DNA of 64,000 bases, from positions 62,001-126,000 of the forward strand of contig DASYKT010000041.1 of the NCBI GenBank assembly GCA_035995185.1, given 5' to 3'. The translations under genes were made by a program, and so were the position numbers. Of this stretch, positions 43,748 to 52,155 are shown piece by piece. The first letter of the stretch is position 1. Every line of letters starts with the position of its first letter. The notes under the pieces were generated by a model. That model saw nothing but the letters and a program-made list of their open reading frames with translations, made no database searches and was not told the origin of the DNA. The DNA is from DASYKT01 sp035995185. Its GTDB lineage: Bacteria; Acidobacteriota; Blastocatellia; Pyrinomonadales; Pyrinomonadaceae.

Positions 43748-45212
43748 AGGCTCAAAAAACGTTCCCGCGGGGAGTAAGGCCGGAAAGGAACTTCTGGTGC
43801 CGCTCGAGCCGGAAGACGTGCGGCGAACGTGGGCCGCTAAACTGATCGTGTTCGTTCTTTGCGCAGCGGTCGTTTTGACAACCATTGCTTACGGCGCCGT
43901 GCACCAGCCTATCCTCGCGCTCTTTTATCTTAGCGCCGCGCTTCTCGTCATCCTTTGGGCATTTGACGCCTGGTTCAGCGGTTTCCTGCGGTTTAGCCGC
44001 AGCTGGCTTCAGCTCCCGTTCATCGGTGCGATAATCCTGGGCCTGATCCAGATAATTCCTTTTGGTTCGCTTTCCGAAGGCGGGGTGTCAGGGATAACCC
44101 GGACCATCTCGCTGGACCCTTATTCGACACAATTTGCCGTGATCCACTGGCTGGCGCTGCTGATATATTTTGCGGCGGCACTGGCGTTCCTGGATAGCGA
44201 TAAACGGCTGAAGAAAGTGTTCTATGTGATCACTATCTTCGGTTTTATTTTTGCTTTTTTCGCGATCATTCAATACGTGCTCAGCCCGACCAGGATCTAT
44301 GGCATTTACGAACCGCACCTGGCGCGGCCCTTCGGCTCGTTCGTAAATCCAAATAACTTTGCCGCGTACATGGAAATGACCCTGGCGTTGCCGCTGGGAT
44401 TGTTTTTCGCCGGGGCGGTCGAGAAAGATAAAAAGCTGCTTTACCTGACGGCGATCACGCTGATGGGCGTGGCGCTGGTAATGAGCGGTTCACGCGGCGG
44501 TTTTATCAGTCTTATCGCCGAGATCTTCTTTCTCGTTTTGCTGACGACAAAAGCCGGCGGCCAGGGAAAACTTGTGCTGCGCCTGGGTGCCGCGGCCGCG
44601 CTGCTGCTTTGCATTATTATCGGAACGATCTTGCTGGGTGCTGAAAAATCGGCCCTCGACCGGTTTTCCGAAACTACCGCCAAGACCGATCAGACGACCA
44701 CCCGTACCCATATTTGGTCTACGACCCTGGGAATAATCGGGCAAAATCCGCTCTTTGGCTCGGGGCTCAATGCTTTCGGGATCGCCTATACGGCGCACGA
44801 TACCTTAAGCGGCATCGAGCGCGCCGAGCAGGCCCATAACGATTACCTGCAGGTGATCTCAGACGCCGGCATCATCGGCGGGATCATCGGAATAGGTTTT
44901 CTCATCGTATTCTTTCGGACCGGGCTGGAGAGCATCAAAACCCACGCCAAATTTCGCCGCGGATTGGCGGTGGGGGCTTTTGCGGGCTGTTTTGCCGTGC
45001 TGGTGCATAGCATGTTCGACTTTGTCCTGCATACGACCGCGATCGCTTTGCTTTTCACGATCCTGATGGCGCTGGTTGTAAACAGCAGCAAGAGAGACGG
45101 CGCGGCGGAGGAAAAACCCGAGCCCGTCAGACGCCGTGAACCACGCGAACCGCGCGAACCGCGCAACGATAATGTGACGCCGCTGCGGCGCAGAAGAGAG
45201 CGCTCCAGATAA
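43737..45212 (+). CDS. O-antigen ligase/polymerase (Wzy_C family)
   Basis: Integral membrane polysaccharide polymerase or ligase of about 491 residues, with about 10-12 hydrophobic segments. The Wzy_C region shows MSGSRGGFISLIAEIFFLVL, then the large periplasmic loop with GSGLNAFGIAYTAHDTLSGI and AEQAHNDYLQVISDAGIIGG, in which the HN-x-LQ pattern is diagnostic. The start at 43737 overlaps the previous gene by 11 nt; an in-frame ATG at 43707 would add ten residues. The C-terminus ends in an Arg/Glu/Pro-rich tail. A second Wzy-like gene lies at 50491. Confidence 0.88.
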   Translation: MESKGSKNVPAGSKAGKELLVPLEPEDVRRTWAAKLIVFVLCAAVVLTTIAYGAVHQPILALFYLSAALLVILWAFDAWFSGFLRFSRSWLQLPFIGAIILGLIQIIPFGSLSEGGVSGITRTISLDPYSTQFAVIHWLALLIYFAAALAFLDSDKRLKKVFYVITIFGFIFAFFAIIQYVLSPTRIYGIYEPHLARPFGSFVNPNNFAAYMEMTLALPLGLFFAGAVEKDKKLLYLTAITLMGVALVMSGSRGGFISLIAEIFFLVLLTTKAGGQGKLVLRLGAAAALLLCIIIGTILLGAEKSALDRFSETTAKTDQTTTRTHIWSTTLGIIGQNPLFGSGLNAFGIAYTAHDTLSGIERAEQAHNDYLQVISDAGIIGGIIGIGFLIVFFRTGLESIKTHAKFRRGLAVGAFAGCFAVLVHSMFDFVLHTTAIALLFTILMALVVNSSKRDGAAEEKPEPVRRREPREPREPRNDNVTPLRRRRERSR

Positions 45213-45217
45213 TCCAG

Positions 45218-45661
45218 ATGGATATTGCCGAGATCATTTCCGGTGCCGCCAACAGCAAACTTTTCCGGATGCTCGATATCGAGATCGAAAAGGCCGAACC
45301 CGGTTCGGTGATACTTTCGATGCCGGTCGACGACCGCGTCCATCAATATATCGGCATAATGAACGGCGGCGTATCGCTGCTGCTGGCGGAATCAGCCGCC
45401 TCGATCGGCGCGGTGGTCAGTAGCGACCTGAGCCAGGTGACGCCGGTCGGTATCGAGATAAATGCCAACCACCTGCGCGCAGTAAGCCGCGGCCGGGTGA
45501 CCGCCGAAGCGGCCTCGGTGTATCATGGAAAAACCCTCAGTGTGTGGCAGATAGAGATAAAAGATTCGCGCGGCCGCCTCGTTTGCGTTTCGCGCTGCAC
45601 GATAGCCCTGAGAAAAGGCGCGGCCCGATTTCCGGAAAAAGACAGATCGGAGCAAAAATAG
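45218..45661 (+). CDS. Hotdog-fold thioesterase (PaaI-like)
   Basis: A 147-residue cytosolic enzyme, probably hydrolysing acyl-CoA esters. The hotdog helix signature is seen in HQYIGIMNGGVSLLLAESAA (catalytic-region Asn-Gly and Glu) near residue 48, with the strand pair VGIEINANHLRAVSRG downstream. It is 5 nt after the polymerase gene and 24 nt before an acyl-CoA ligase, so the two may act together on an acyl group, perhaps for lipid or acylated-glycan metabolism (inference). Confidence 0.87.
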   Translation: MDIAEIISGAANSKLFRMLDIEIEKAEPGSVILSMPVDDRVHQYIGIMNGGVSLLLAESAASIGAVVSSDLSQVTPVGIEINANHLRAVSRGRVTAEAASVYHGKTLSVWQIEIKDSRGRLVCVSRCTIALRKGAARFPEKDRSEQK

Positions 45662-45685
45662 TTACCGGCAGTTATAATATAAATT

Positions 45686-47521
45686 ATGTCCACAGAGTCC
45701 TTATTCGGCGACCCGAACATTCCTTTGACGATTCCTCATTTTTGCCTGGCGGCGCTGCGCAAATACAACAAATCCGATGCGATGAATCACAAGATCAAAA
45801 AGGATTGGGTCGGACTTTCGGCCGAAGAAGTGATCAGGCGCGTAAAATGGCTGGCGTTGGGTTTGGCGGAAAGCGGGATCAAGGAAGGCGACCATGTCGC
45901 GCTGATCTCCGAAAATCGCCCGGAATGGTCGCTGGTCGACCTGGCCCTGCTTAGCCTGCGCGCGGTTTCGGTGCCGCTTTACACCACCCAGGCCGTCGAT
46001 CAGATCCGCTACATTCTGGAAGATTCGGGAGCCAAGGCCATCCTGCTTTCGGGTAAAAAGATCTTCAAACATATTCAGCCGGCGCTCGAAGGCGTTGAAT
46101 CACTCGAAAAAGTCATCTATTTCGATAACGACGGCGTGGGCGAAGAAACGCCAGATTCCCTTGCGTTATCGGAGATAGAAAAACGCGGCGAGGCGGCCGA
46201 CGAGCTTGATGAGAAAGCCTACGAGCGGCTGCTGGAAAAAGTCCACACGGAAGACCTGGCGACGATAATTTATACTTCGGGTACCACCGGCGAGCCTAAA
46301 GGCGTGATGCTGACCCACGAAAATTTTACCTCCAACATATTATGCATTTCCGACGAGCTGCCGTTCGATTCCAGCGACCGCTCGCTTTCGGTGCTTCCTT
46401 TGTCCCACATTTTCGAACGCGTGGTTTTTTACGTGCTTTGTTCAAACGGAGTTTCGATACATTACTCGGCGTCGTTCGATCATCTGGCGGAGCATTTACA
46501 GGAAGTAAAGCCGACCATCATGACGGCCGTGCCGCGCCTTTTTGAAAAGGTCTATCACAAGATCGTGCGCAAGGGGATGACCGCCGGCGGCTGGAAGACC
46601 AAGCTGTTCACCTGGGCGCTCGACGTTGGGCAGCAGTATTGGAAACATAAAGACGAAAGAAAGCCGGTTCCCGCGGGCCTGGCGGCAAAACAGGCGATCG
46701 CCAGCCGTTTGGTATTTTCCCGCTGGCGCGATGCGGTGGGCGGAAGCCTTCGGTTCTTTGTTTCCGGCGGAGCGCCGCTGTCGAAAAAACTTTCTTATGC
46801 ATTCTGGGCGGCGAATATTCCGATCCTCCAGGGCTACGGAATGACCGAAGCCTGCGTCGTTTCCGCCAACCGACCCGATGATCAGCGCTCAGGCTCGATC
46901 GGCAGGCCGTTCGCCGGCATCGAAATGACGATCGGTAACGAAGGCGAAATTCTTATCCGCGGTAAGAACGTGATGAGCGGCTATTACAACAAGCCCGAAC
47001 TCACCGCGCAGGCCATCGACGCCGAAGGCTGGTATCACTCCGGCGACGTGGGTTATATCGGCGACGACGGCCACGTTTATATTACCGACCGCCTGAAAGA
47101 CCTCTTCAAGCTTTCGAACGGAAAATATATCGCGCCCCAGCAGGTGGAGAGTTTGTTAAAACAGAGCCCCCTGGTCGGGCAGGCGGTGGTGGTCGGTTCG
47201 GGCCGCAAGCAAACCGGCGCTCTGATCGTGCCCGATTGGGAAGCTTTGCGGGTGGCGCTGACGGAAAAAGGGCTTTCCAATGCGGGAACCAAAGAAGAGC
47301 TCAGCAAAAAACCCGAGGTGGTAAAATTCGTCCAGCGCGAGATGAGCGAGATGACCAAAGAGCTTTCCGATTATGAGCGGGTTAAAAAAGTCGCCTTGCT
47401 GCCGCGCGAGTTTTCAATTGAGAAGGGTGAAATGACGCCCACGCTAAAAATAAAGCGCGGTGTGATCGACGAGAAGTATAACGATCTGATCGATGAGATC
47501 TGCGGCGGCGGCGCCGACTAA
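45686..47521 (+). CDS. Long-chain fatty-acid-CoA ligase (AMP-binding)
   Basis: Activates a fatty acid as acyl-AMP then acyl-CoA; 611 residues, typical of long-chain FadD15/ACSL-type ligases. Motifs in order: TIIYTSGTTGEPKGVMLTHE (P-loop, near residue 195), VLPLSHIFERV, FFVSGGAPLSKKL, LQGYGMTEACVVSANRP, GWYHSGDVGYIGDDGHVYIT with DRLKDLFKLSNGKYIAPQQV, and a late Lys in EMTPTLKIKRGVI. It may operate with the upstream hotdog thioesterase. Confidence 0.93.
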   Translation: MSTESLFGDPNIPLTIPHFCLAALRKYNKSDAMNHKIKKDWVGLSAEEVIRRVKWLALGLAESGIKEGDHVALISENRPEWSLVDLALLSLRAVSVPLYTTQAVDQIRYILEDSGAKAILLSGKKIFKHIQPALEGVESLEKVIYFDNDGVGEETPDSLALSEIEKRGEAADELDEKAYERLLEKVHTEDLATIIYTSGTTGEPKGVMLTHENFTSNILCISDELPFDSSDRSLSVLPLSHIFERVVFYVLCSNGVSIHYSASFDHLAEHLQEVKPTIMTAVPRLFEKVYHKIVRKGMTAGGWKTKLFTWALDVGQQYWKHKDERKPVPAGLAAKQAIASRLVFSRWRDAVGGSLRFFVSGGAPLSKKLSYAFWAANIPILQGYGMTEACVVSANRPDDQRSGSIGRPFAGIEMTIGNEGEILIRGKNVMSGYYNKPELTAQAIDAEGWYHSGDVGYIGDDGHVYITDRLKDLFKLSNGKYIAPQQVESLLKQSPLVGQAVVVGSGRKQTGALIVPDWEALRVALTEKGLSNAGTKEELSKKPEVVKFVQREMSEMTKELSDYERVKKVALLPREFSIEKGEMTPTLKIKRGVIDEKYNDLIDEICGGGAD

Positions 47522-47541
47522 ATAAATAAGCAAGTCAGAGC

Positions 47542-47572
47542 ATGAGGTCAGAACCCGAAGCGGTAGCGAGGA
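47542..47572 (+). repeat. Dispersed ATGAGGTCAGAACC motif
   Basis: Plus-strand copy (ATGAGGTCAGAACCCGAAGC...) located just right of the acyl-CoA ligase gene and left of the structured RNA. The same family flanks the other side at 48086. Confidence 0.7.
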
Positions 47573-47630
47573 GTTTATTATCCTCGCCGCCATTTCTTTT
47601 TCGCGGCTTTTATCTTTGGATTAAATTGGC

Positions 47631-47963
47631 TCTGTTGCGTGCGGCAGAAAACGACCCGGCGACGGTTCGCGCATAAGAGTTTACATGCTTAGACGGTTTC
47701 TCCAGATATGCTTCTCAGCTCACTAAACCTACAGGCAAACATACCGTCGAACGCCCTGCAGATGGCTTGCACGTTTTCTAAATCTCACCGCGCCCCCATG
47801 CAAGAGAAGCAGCGCAGCTAGCCTTCATTTTGTCCGTTCGTGAATCCGCTGAAAGCCGCGCCCACGACTGGTGCCTCCCCTCAGGTTTTACGGGCCGGAA
47901 AGGCTGGCCCGGCATGCTCAGAGTCTCTTCCGTCAAAGTCGAGTTCTGCCAGCACGCAACAGA
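47631..47963 (-). ncRNA. Structured RNA with tmRNA-like core, rod-shaped ends
   Basis: No protein is encoded, yet the minus strand folds extensively. Ends pair in a rod: TCTGTTGCGTGC 47631-47642 with 47952-47963 (12 bp), then GGCAGAA 47643-47649 with 47944-47950 (7 bp). Inside, tmRNA-like hallmarks appear in order: a CAUGC helix (47912-47919 with 47677-47688, containing the tmRNA-typical CTAAGCATGTA), a PK1-like pseudoknot (CGGGCC/GGCCCG stem 47891-47911, loop pairing with 47873-47880) and a following GTAAAACC. Missing are a tag ending in AA-stop, a canonical T-arm (GGTTCGA) and an encoded CCA. It is therefore either a derived or decayed tmRNA-type RNA or a new class. Confidence 0.6.
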
Positions 47964-48085
47964 ATGATGAGAGTGTAAGACGTTTAGATGTTAAGAGCGA
48001 TAGGGAATTTTGGTGTTTGTTTTTGTTTGGTGAAATTTGTGATTTTAGCCGGCGTTGCCCATAAACGGAGGGGATGACTATCGTG

Positions 48086-48118
48086 ACGAGGTCAGTACCG
48101 GGAACGCAGTGACCGGCT
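48086..48118 (+). repeat. Dispersed ACGAGGTCAGTACCGG motif
   Basis: Diverged plus-strand copy of the same family as 95 and 47542, on the upstream side of the structured RNA. Confidence 0.6.
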
Positions 48119-48145
48119 AAAGATACGCTCAGCTTGCTTCATTTA

Positions 48146-48211
48146 AAAAAGAAAGAACCACCCCGTCATCGCCTGCGGCGATGCCACCCCTCCTTGGTAA
48201 GGAGGGGAGCT
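48146..48211. repeat. Double-hairpin repeat, CACCCCTCCTT family (copy 2)
   Basis: Same constant parts as 27048-27111 with middle hairpin CATCGCctgcGGCGATG. It starts 10 nt beyond the stop of the zinc-finger gene and its second hairpin may help end that transcript. Confidence 0.85.
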
Positions 48212-48220
48212 TATTTGTTA

Positions 48221-48547
48221 TCAAGCTTCGGTTTTTATGGGAAGCGGCTCATCTTCGTTCACCAGGTTATCCAGCAAACGCGACCCTTCGCTTTTATTCG
48301 TGAGAAGCGCTCGCGCAAGTTCCAGAAGAGGGATCGGTATTTCCACCGTGGCCGTCTGGAATTCCTCGGATTGTGGGAAACGATCGTAAAATTCCACTTC
48401 CGCCGTGCAGAACTCACAACCTTCCATGTGGTTTTCGATCTTTTGTACCGTTTTATCGGTTATCTCTCCCTTTTGATAGGACAGGAGCGACTCCGATGAC
48501 GGACATTTTGGACTCTTGCAAAAGGTCATCATCTTAATTAAAGGCAT
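48221..48547 (-). CDS. Small zinc-finger protein, anti-sigma-like
   Basis: A 108-residue cytosolic protein. The motif ENHMEGCEFCTAEV (Hx3Cx2C) resembles the zinc-binding anti-sigma (ZAS) fold, preceded by CKSPKCPSSES, another Cys pair. There is no membrane segment, unlike the anti-sigma factor at 33998, so it would be soluble. It is divergent, 504 nt apart, from an atypical sigma-like gene, which suggests a regulator/target pair by analogy. Start uncertain: ATG 48547 or 48532. Confidence 0.75.
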   Translation of the reverse strand: MPLIKMMTFCKSPKCPSSESLLSYQKGEITDKTVQKIENHMEGCEFCTAEVEFYDRFPQSEEFQTATVEIPIPLLELARALLTNKSEGSRLLDNLVNEDEPLPIKTEA

Positions 48548-48783
48548 AGCTCAAATTTTGAAGAAACTAAATTCAAATGTGACCATAACGGCCGGGAAAG
48601 CATGGCGGACGGTCACGTCGATCTCTCTGGCACTTCATTAGAAATAAAATCTGCAATGCCTCGTTCCTTCCAAATAAAACGCGATAAAACCTGACTTTTT
48701 CTCAATAAACGTTAAATTTTTACCAATCTCTGGAATCTCAAAAGGATTAAGTGTTTAAATTTGTTAAAACTTACAAAAAAGTG

Positions 48784-48812
48784 TTGCTCAATTAAAAATT
48801 TCCTGCTAATAT
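48784..48812 (+). promoter_or_regulatory. Promoter of the sigma-like gene
   Basis: TTGCTC (48784-48789), 17-nt spacer, TAATAT (48807-48812). Strong match and ideal spacing, giving a leader of about 230 nt before the gene at 49052. Confidence 0.6.
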
Positions 48813-48857
48813 CTTAAATGTGGTCGGGAAACGTTAAAGTTTCCTGAAAGCCTTCCT

Positions 48858-49014
48858 AAATGATTTGACAGTCGAAACGCGCAGATAAAAATTCACTGTC
48901 ATCCTCCTAAAACCTATCTACTCTAGTGAGTTCCACGTGTTGGAGTATATCCAACTGCGGGTATTACTGTCCAAATCATTTACCTCACCATCTGAAAACA
49001 AGGTCAATTTTCAG
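48858..49014 (+). promoter_or_regulatory. Structured 5' leader, candidate cis-regulatory RNA
   Basis: AAATGATTTGACAGT (48858-48872) pairs with 48966-48981 (one bulge), enclosing GTTGGA/TCCAAC (48939-48944 with 48950-48955). A third hairpin, CTGAAAA/TTTTCAG (48992-48998 with 49008-49014), ends 24 nt before the GGAAAGG ribosome site. It matches no riboswitch I recognise. Confidence 0.5.
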
Positions 49015-49051
49015 CTAAGGCGCCTCAGTAACAAGTTCGGAAAGGTACAAC

Positions 49052-50203
49052 ATGAGCGCTATCAAAGAGCAAATACCATCCCGGCCGGTAACGGAACGCA
49101 CCCATAAAGTCGGGAAATGGATAGAAAGCCTCAAAACCTCAAATGTCAATCAAATCTGGACGGAGCTTCATCGGGTGGTTTCCAGCCATCCGCTGGTCAG
49201 AGCCTCGCGAAGTGCCGGATTGTTGATCGAAGAGGGAAGGCACAATGCCCATACGGATCTGACGCAGGAGCTTTTCGTGGCCCTGCTCAGCAAAGAAAGA
49301 TTTCAACATTATCTCGAAACCGGGATGACGGATGTTGAGGTCGAAGCTGAGATCAGTCAGATCGAATTAACAAATTTATTAACCGCGGAATTAAGAAAAC
49401 GCTACCCGGAGTCATACCGGCTGGCGCGCCGCATTTCCACCCTTATCCAGACCAGCGACACCTTCAAGCGATTCGATAATATCGGCGTCGCCGGCGAATC
49501 GCATCGACGTCTGGCGGACCGGGTCTATGGTCTAAGCCTCTGGCAGGACACAAAAAAGCGCCGTAACCAGCCGGAGATGGAAGAACGCATTCATGTCGTT
49601 CCCATACACCAGCGCGACACGCGCATGGTCGGCTGTACCGGCGACGCGCAGATCGTCATCAGCAACCCGGATCTGGAATTGTTAATAGTAAGAGTTTTAA
49701 GAGCGGTAGACTCGCCTTCGGACGTGCGCACGCTGCGCAGCATGGTGATGTCCCGGCTGCCGGTAATGGATATTTACCTGGTGCCGATCGCCGCCGGCAG
49801 CGATGACGGTGAAGATAACCATTACGAATACGATCCGGTCGACACCAAGGAAAATCCCGAGCAGGACCTGCTCCGCCGCGAAGCCGAAACGATGGCCGCC
49901 GGATACGTGGAAAAATTTCTGTCGAACCTGAATAAATCCGTCCGCGGCAAAGCCAAGCAGTATCACCGCATGATCGGTGTCTTGTGGCACTGCTATCTCA
50001 GCTCTGACAGCGGCACCCAGCTCGAGGTCGCAGAAATGCTGGGCGTTTCCGATTCGCTGGTTTCCGATTACCGCAAGCGCATCGAAAGCAATTTGCAGCA
50101 GCTTTCTTTTAGCGGCGTGGGCGAGGCCCGCCAGTTTGAACAGGCGCTGCGTAAAAAGGTCCGCGAAATAATTACGGTAGACGAGGAAATGGTGGCCGTT
50201 TAG
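49052..50203 (+). CDS. Atypical sigma-70-like factor
   Basis: A 383-residue regulator with sigma-like features. DLTQELFVALLSKERFQHYL near residue 68 resembles ECF region 2.2; a long insert (about 100-270) separates it from a C-terminal region-4-like helix-turn-helix, TQLEVAEMLGVSDSLVSDYR near residue 330. The spacing is far larger than in ECF factors (usually under 220 residues), so it may be a sigma-derived transcription factor. GGAAAGG precedes the ATG. It is divergent from a soluble zinc-finger protein and has a long structured leader. The locus position, inside a polysaccharide cluster, hints at local control. Confidence 0.75.
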   Translation: MSAIKEQIPSRPVTERTHKVGKWIESLKTSNVNQIWTELHRVVSSHPLVRASRSAGLLIEEGRHNAHTDLTQELFVALLSKERFQHYLETGMTDVEVEAEISQIELTNLLTAELRKRYPESYRLARRISTLIQTSDTFKRFDNIGVAGESHRRLADRVYGLSLWQDTKKRRNQPEMEERIHVVPIHQRDTRMVGCTGDAQIVISNPDLELLIVRVLRAVDSPSDVRTLRSMVMSRLPVMDIYLVPIAAGSDDGEDNHYEYDPVDTKENPEQDLLRREAETMAAGYVEKFLSNLNKSVRGKAKQYHRMIGVLWHCYLSSDSGTQLEVAEMLGVSDSLVSDYRKRIESNLQQLSFSGVGEARQFEQALRKKVREIITVDEEMVAV

Positions 50204-50259
50204 GCGGCTTGCCATAAAGCTATTTACTTATTAACAGGCAAAACCGTGCATCATTATTA

Positions 50260-50324
50260 GCCACTAATTACACGAATAACACGAATTAAAGATTTTTATT
50301 CGTGTTATTCGTGTAATTAGTGGC
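50260..50324. repeat. Gene-end hairpin repeat (copy 7), perfect 27 bp
   Basis: Arms 50260-50286 and 50298-50324 are perfect 27-nt reverse complements (GCCACTAATTACACGAATAA start) with an 11-nt loop, 56 nt after the sigma-like gene stop. Confidence 0.92.
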
Positions 50325-50490
50325 AGATATCCTCGACTTTATAGGCAGAGCCCGCGCTGGGGAGCGAAAAAGTCTGCAAAATTTCGGAAATAGATAAGGA
50401 AAAACAAAGTTTTTAGAAGTTTAGATATATGTGTCGCCGGAAAAAAGGCGATAGAAACATTCAGGTAGAGAAATGACGAGACTGTTGTAA

Positions 50491-52152
50491 ATGCCCCTAC
50501 GCAGTGAAAATCAGGATTATACCCCGTTGAAACCATTTACCGGGGGGGAAAAGCCAAGCGCTGAAGACGGACGCGATTATGCGTCTGTTTCTGCTTTTAA
50601 AAGAAGCGCTGAAGAGGCGCCGAACCTGCTTCCGCCGGGAGTTTCCGCGGAGAAAAAAGATCAATTCGGGGCTGAGAATTCACCGCCAAAAGAAACCGGG
50701 GCTGAAATTCGCGCCGAACCTGGTATTGAACCCGGTGCCGCAGATCTCGAAACGCTGACACCCATCCGGGAAGCATCAGAAACTCCGCCGCCGGATGAAA
50801 ATCCGGATGCCACCCGGCGCAGGGAGAAAAAGCGCAAGGCGATAGAAAAAGACACGACCCTGCTGGGGCGCGACAATTGGATAAAACGAAACGGGCATTT
50901 GGTAAGTTATGCCGGCCTGTTTCTTTTCACCTTCGTGCTTTATTTCCGCCCGTACGAACTTTTCCCGGCCCTCTCCAGCCTGACGGCGCTGGCCTATGTT
51001 ATCTCCATCGTCACGATCATATTTTTTATCCCGTCGCAGCTGGCGATCGAAGGAAACCTCACCGCGCGCCCGTCCGAAGTCAATTACATCCTGCTGCTGA
51101 CCCTGATCGCTCTTTTGACGATCCCGATCGCCCGCAGCCCTTTGCTGGCCTGGAACACCTTTAACGACGTGTTCATCAAGGTCGTGCTGATGTTCATCGT
51201 GATGGTCAACGTAGTGCGCACGCCGGGCAGGATGAAGGGGCTGATGTGGCTGTCGATCGGCGTCGGGCTGATGCTGAGCGTCAACGCGATGCAGCTTTAT
51301 GCCGAGGGCAAATTCACCGTCGAAGATTACCGCGTCGGTGTCGAGTTCGGCGGAATGTTCGGCAACCCGAATGAACTGGCGCTGCATTTCATCCTCTTCA
51401 TCCCGATCGCTTTCGCGCTCGGACTGGGCACCAAAAATATTTTCATGAAGCTGATCTACTGGGGCGCGGCGTTTTGCATGATCGCCGGCACGGTAGTTAC
51501 TTTTTCCCGCGGCGGATTTTTGGGAATGATGGCCTGCGGAGTCTTTTTGGCGTGGAAACTGGGCCGCGAACAGCGGTTCAAAGTAATGCTTATCACCGCC
51601 ATCATCGGCGTGATCTTCCTGGCGGTGGCGCCGGGAAATTATGGCTTGAGGATAATGTCGATCTTTATTCCGGGCCTCGATCCGGTCGGTTCTTCCGATC
51701 AGCGGACGGAATTGCTGAAGCAATCTTTCTGGGTGACCTTGCGCAATCCCTGGGGCGTGGGAATGGGCTGTTTCCAGATCGGTTCTTCGCGCAATCTCGT
51801 CACGCATAACGCTTACACGCAGGTTTCTTCGGAACTGGGCATCGCCGGGCTGGTGGTGTACTGCCTGCTCATAACGGGGCCTTTCAGGAAACTCGGCGCG
51901 ATGGAGCGCGAACTGTTCGAATCGAAAAATAAATCCTGGATGTATTACCTGGCGATCGGTATCCAGGCCAGCATCGTCGCCTATATGGTGGGAAGCTTTT
52001 TCGGCTCGTTCGCATATAATTGGTTCGTGTATTACCCGGTGGCCTATGCGATCGCCCTGCGGCGCATTTATCTCACCGGAAAAGAAGAGAGCGAAAGGAC
52101 GCCGGCAGAAGCAGAAGCAGCAGAAAGCTCACCGCAATTTCAACCCGCGTAA
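50491..52152 (+). CDS. O-antigen polymerase/ligase family protein (second)
   Basis: A 553-residue integral membrane protein. The first 120 residues are soluble, Pro/Glu-rich and low complexity. About 11-12 membrane segments follow, with VTFSRGGFLGMMACGVFLAW and the periplasmic loop GVGMGCFQIGSSRNLVTHNA leading to YTQVSSELGIAGL; the HN-x-x-x-Q pattern matches Wzy/WaaL-type proteins. It heads the run of glycosyltransferase and flippase genes (4-nt gap to the next), so a Wzy-like polymerase of this locus is likely. Its relation to the polymerase at 43737 (polymerase versus ligase) is unresolved. Confidence 0.87.
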   Translation: MPLRSENQDYTPLKPFTGGEKPSAEDGRDYASVSAFKRSAEEAPNLLPPGVSAEKKDQFGAENSPPKETGAEIRAEPGIEPGAADLETLTPIREASETPPPDENPDATRRREKKRKAIEKDTTLLGRDNWIKRNGHLVSYAGLFLFTFVLYFRPYELFPALSSLTALAYVISIVTIIFFIPSQLAIEGNLTARPSEVNYILLLTLIALLTIPIARSPLLAWNTFNDVFIKVVLMFIVMVNVVRTPGRMKGLMWLSIGVGLMLSVNAMQLYAEGKFTVEDYRVGVEFGGMFGNPNELALHFILFIPIAFALGLGTKNIFMKLIYWGAAFCMIAGTVVTFSRGGFLGMMACGVFLAWKLGREQRFKVMLITAIIGVIFLAVAPGNYGLRIMSIFIPGLDPVGSSDQRTELLKQSFWVTLRNPWGVGMGCFQIGSSRNLVTHNAYTQVSSELGIAGLVVYCLLITGPFRKLGAMERELFESKNKSWMYYLAIGIQASIVAYMVGSFFGSFAYNWFVYYPVAYAIALRRIYLTGKEESERTPAEAEAAESSPQFQPA

Positions 52153-52155
52153 ACG

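Noticed and set aside
47631..47963. RNase P RNA, SRP RNA or group I/II intron
   Set aside because: The conserved core sequences of these RNAs are absent, whereas tmRNA-like elements are present in order.
47840..48064. Short ORF within and beside the structured RNA
   Set aside because: It crosses the RNA stems, has no ribosome site, and no recognisable domain.
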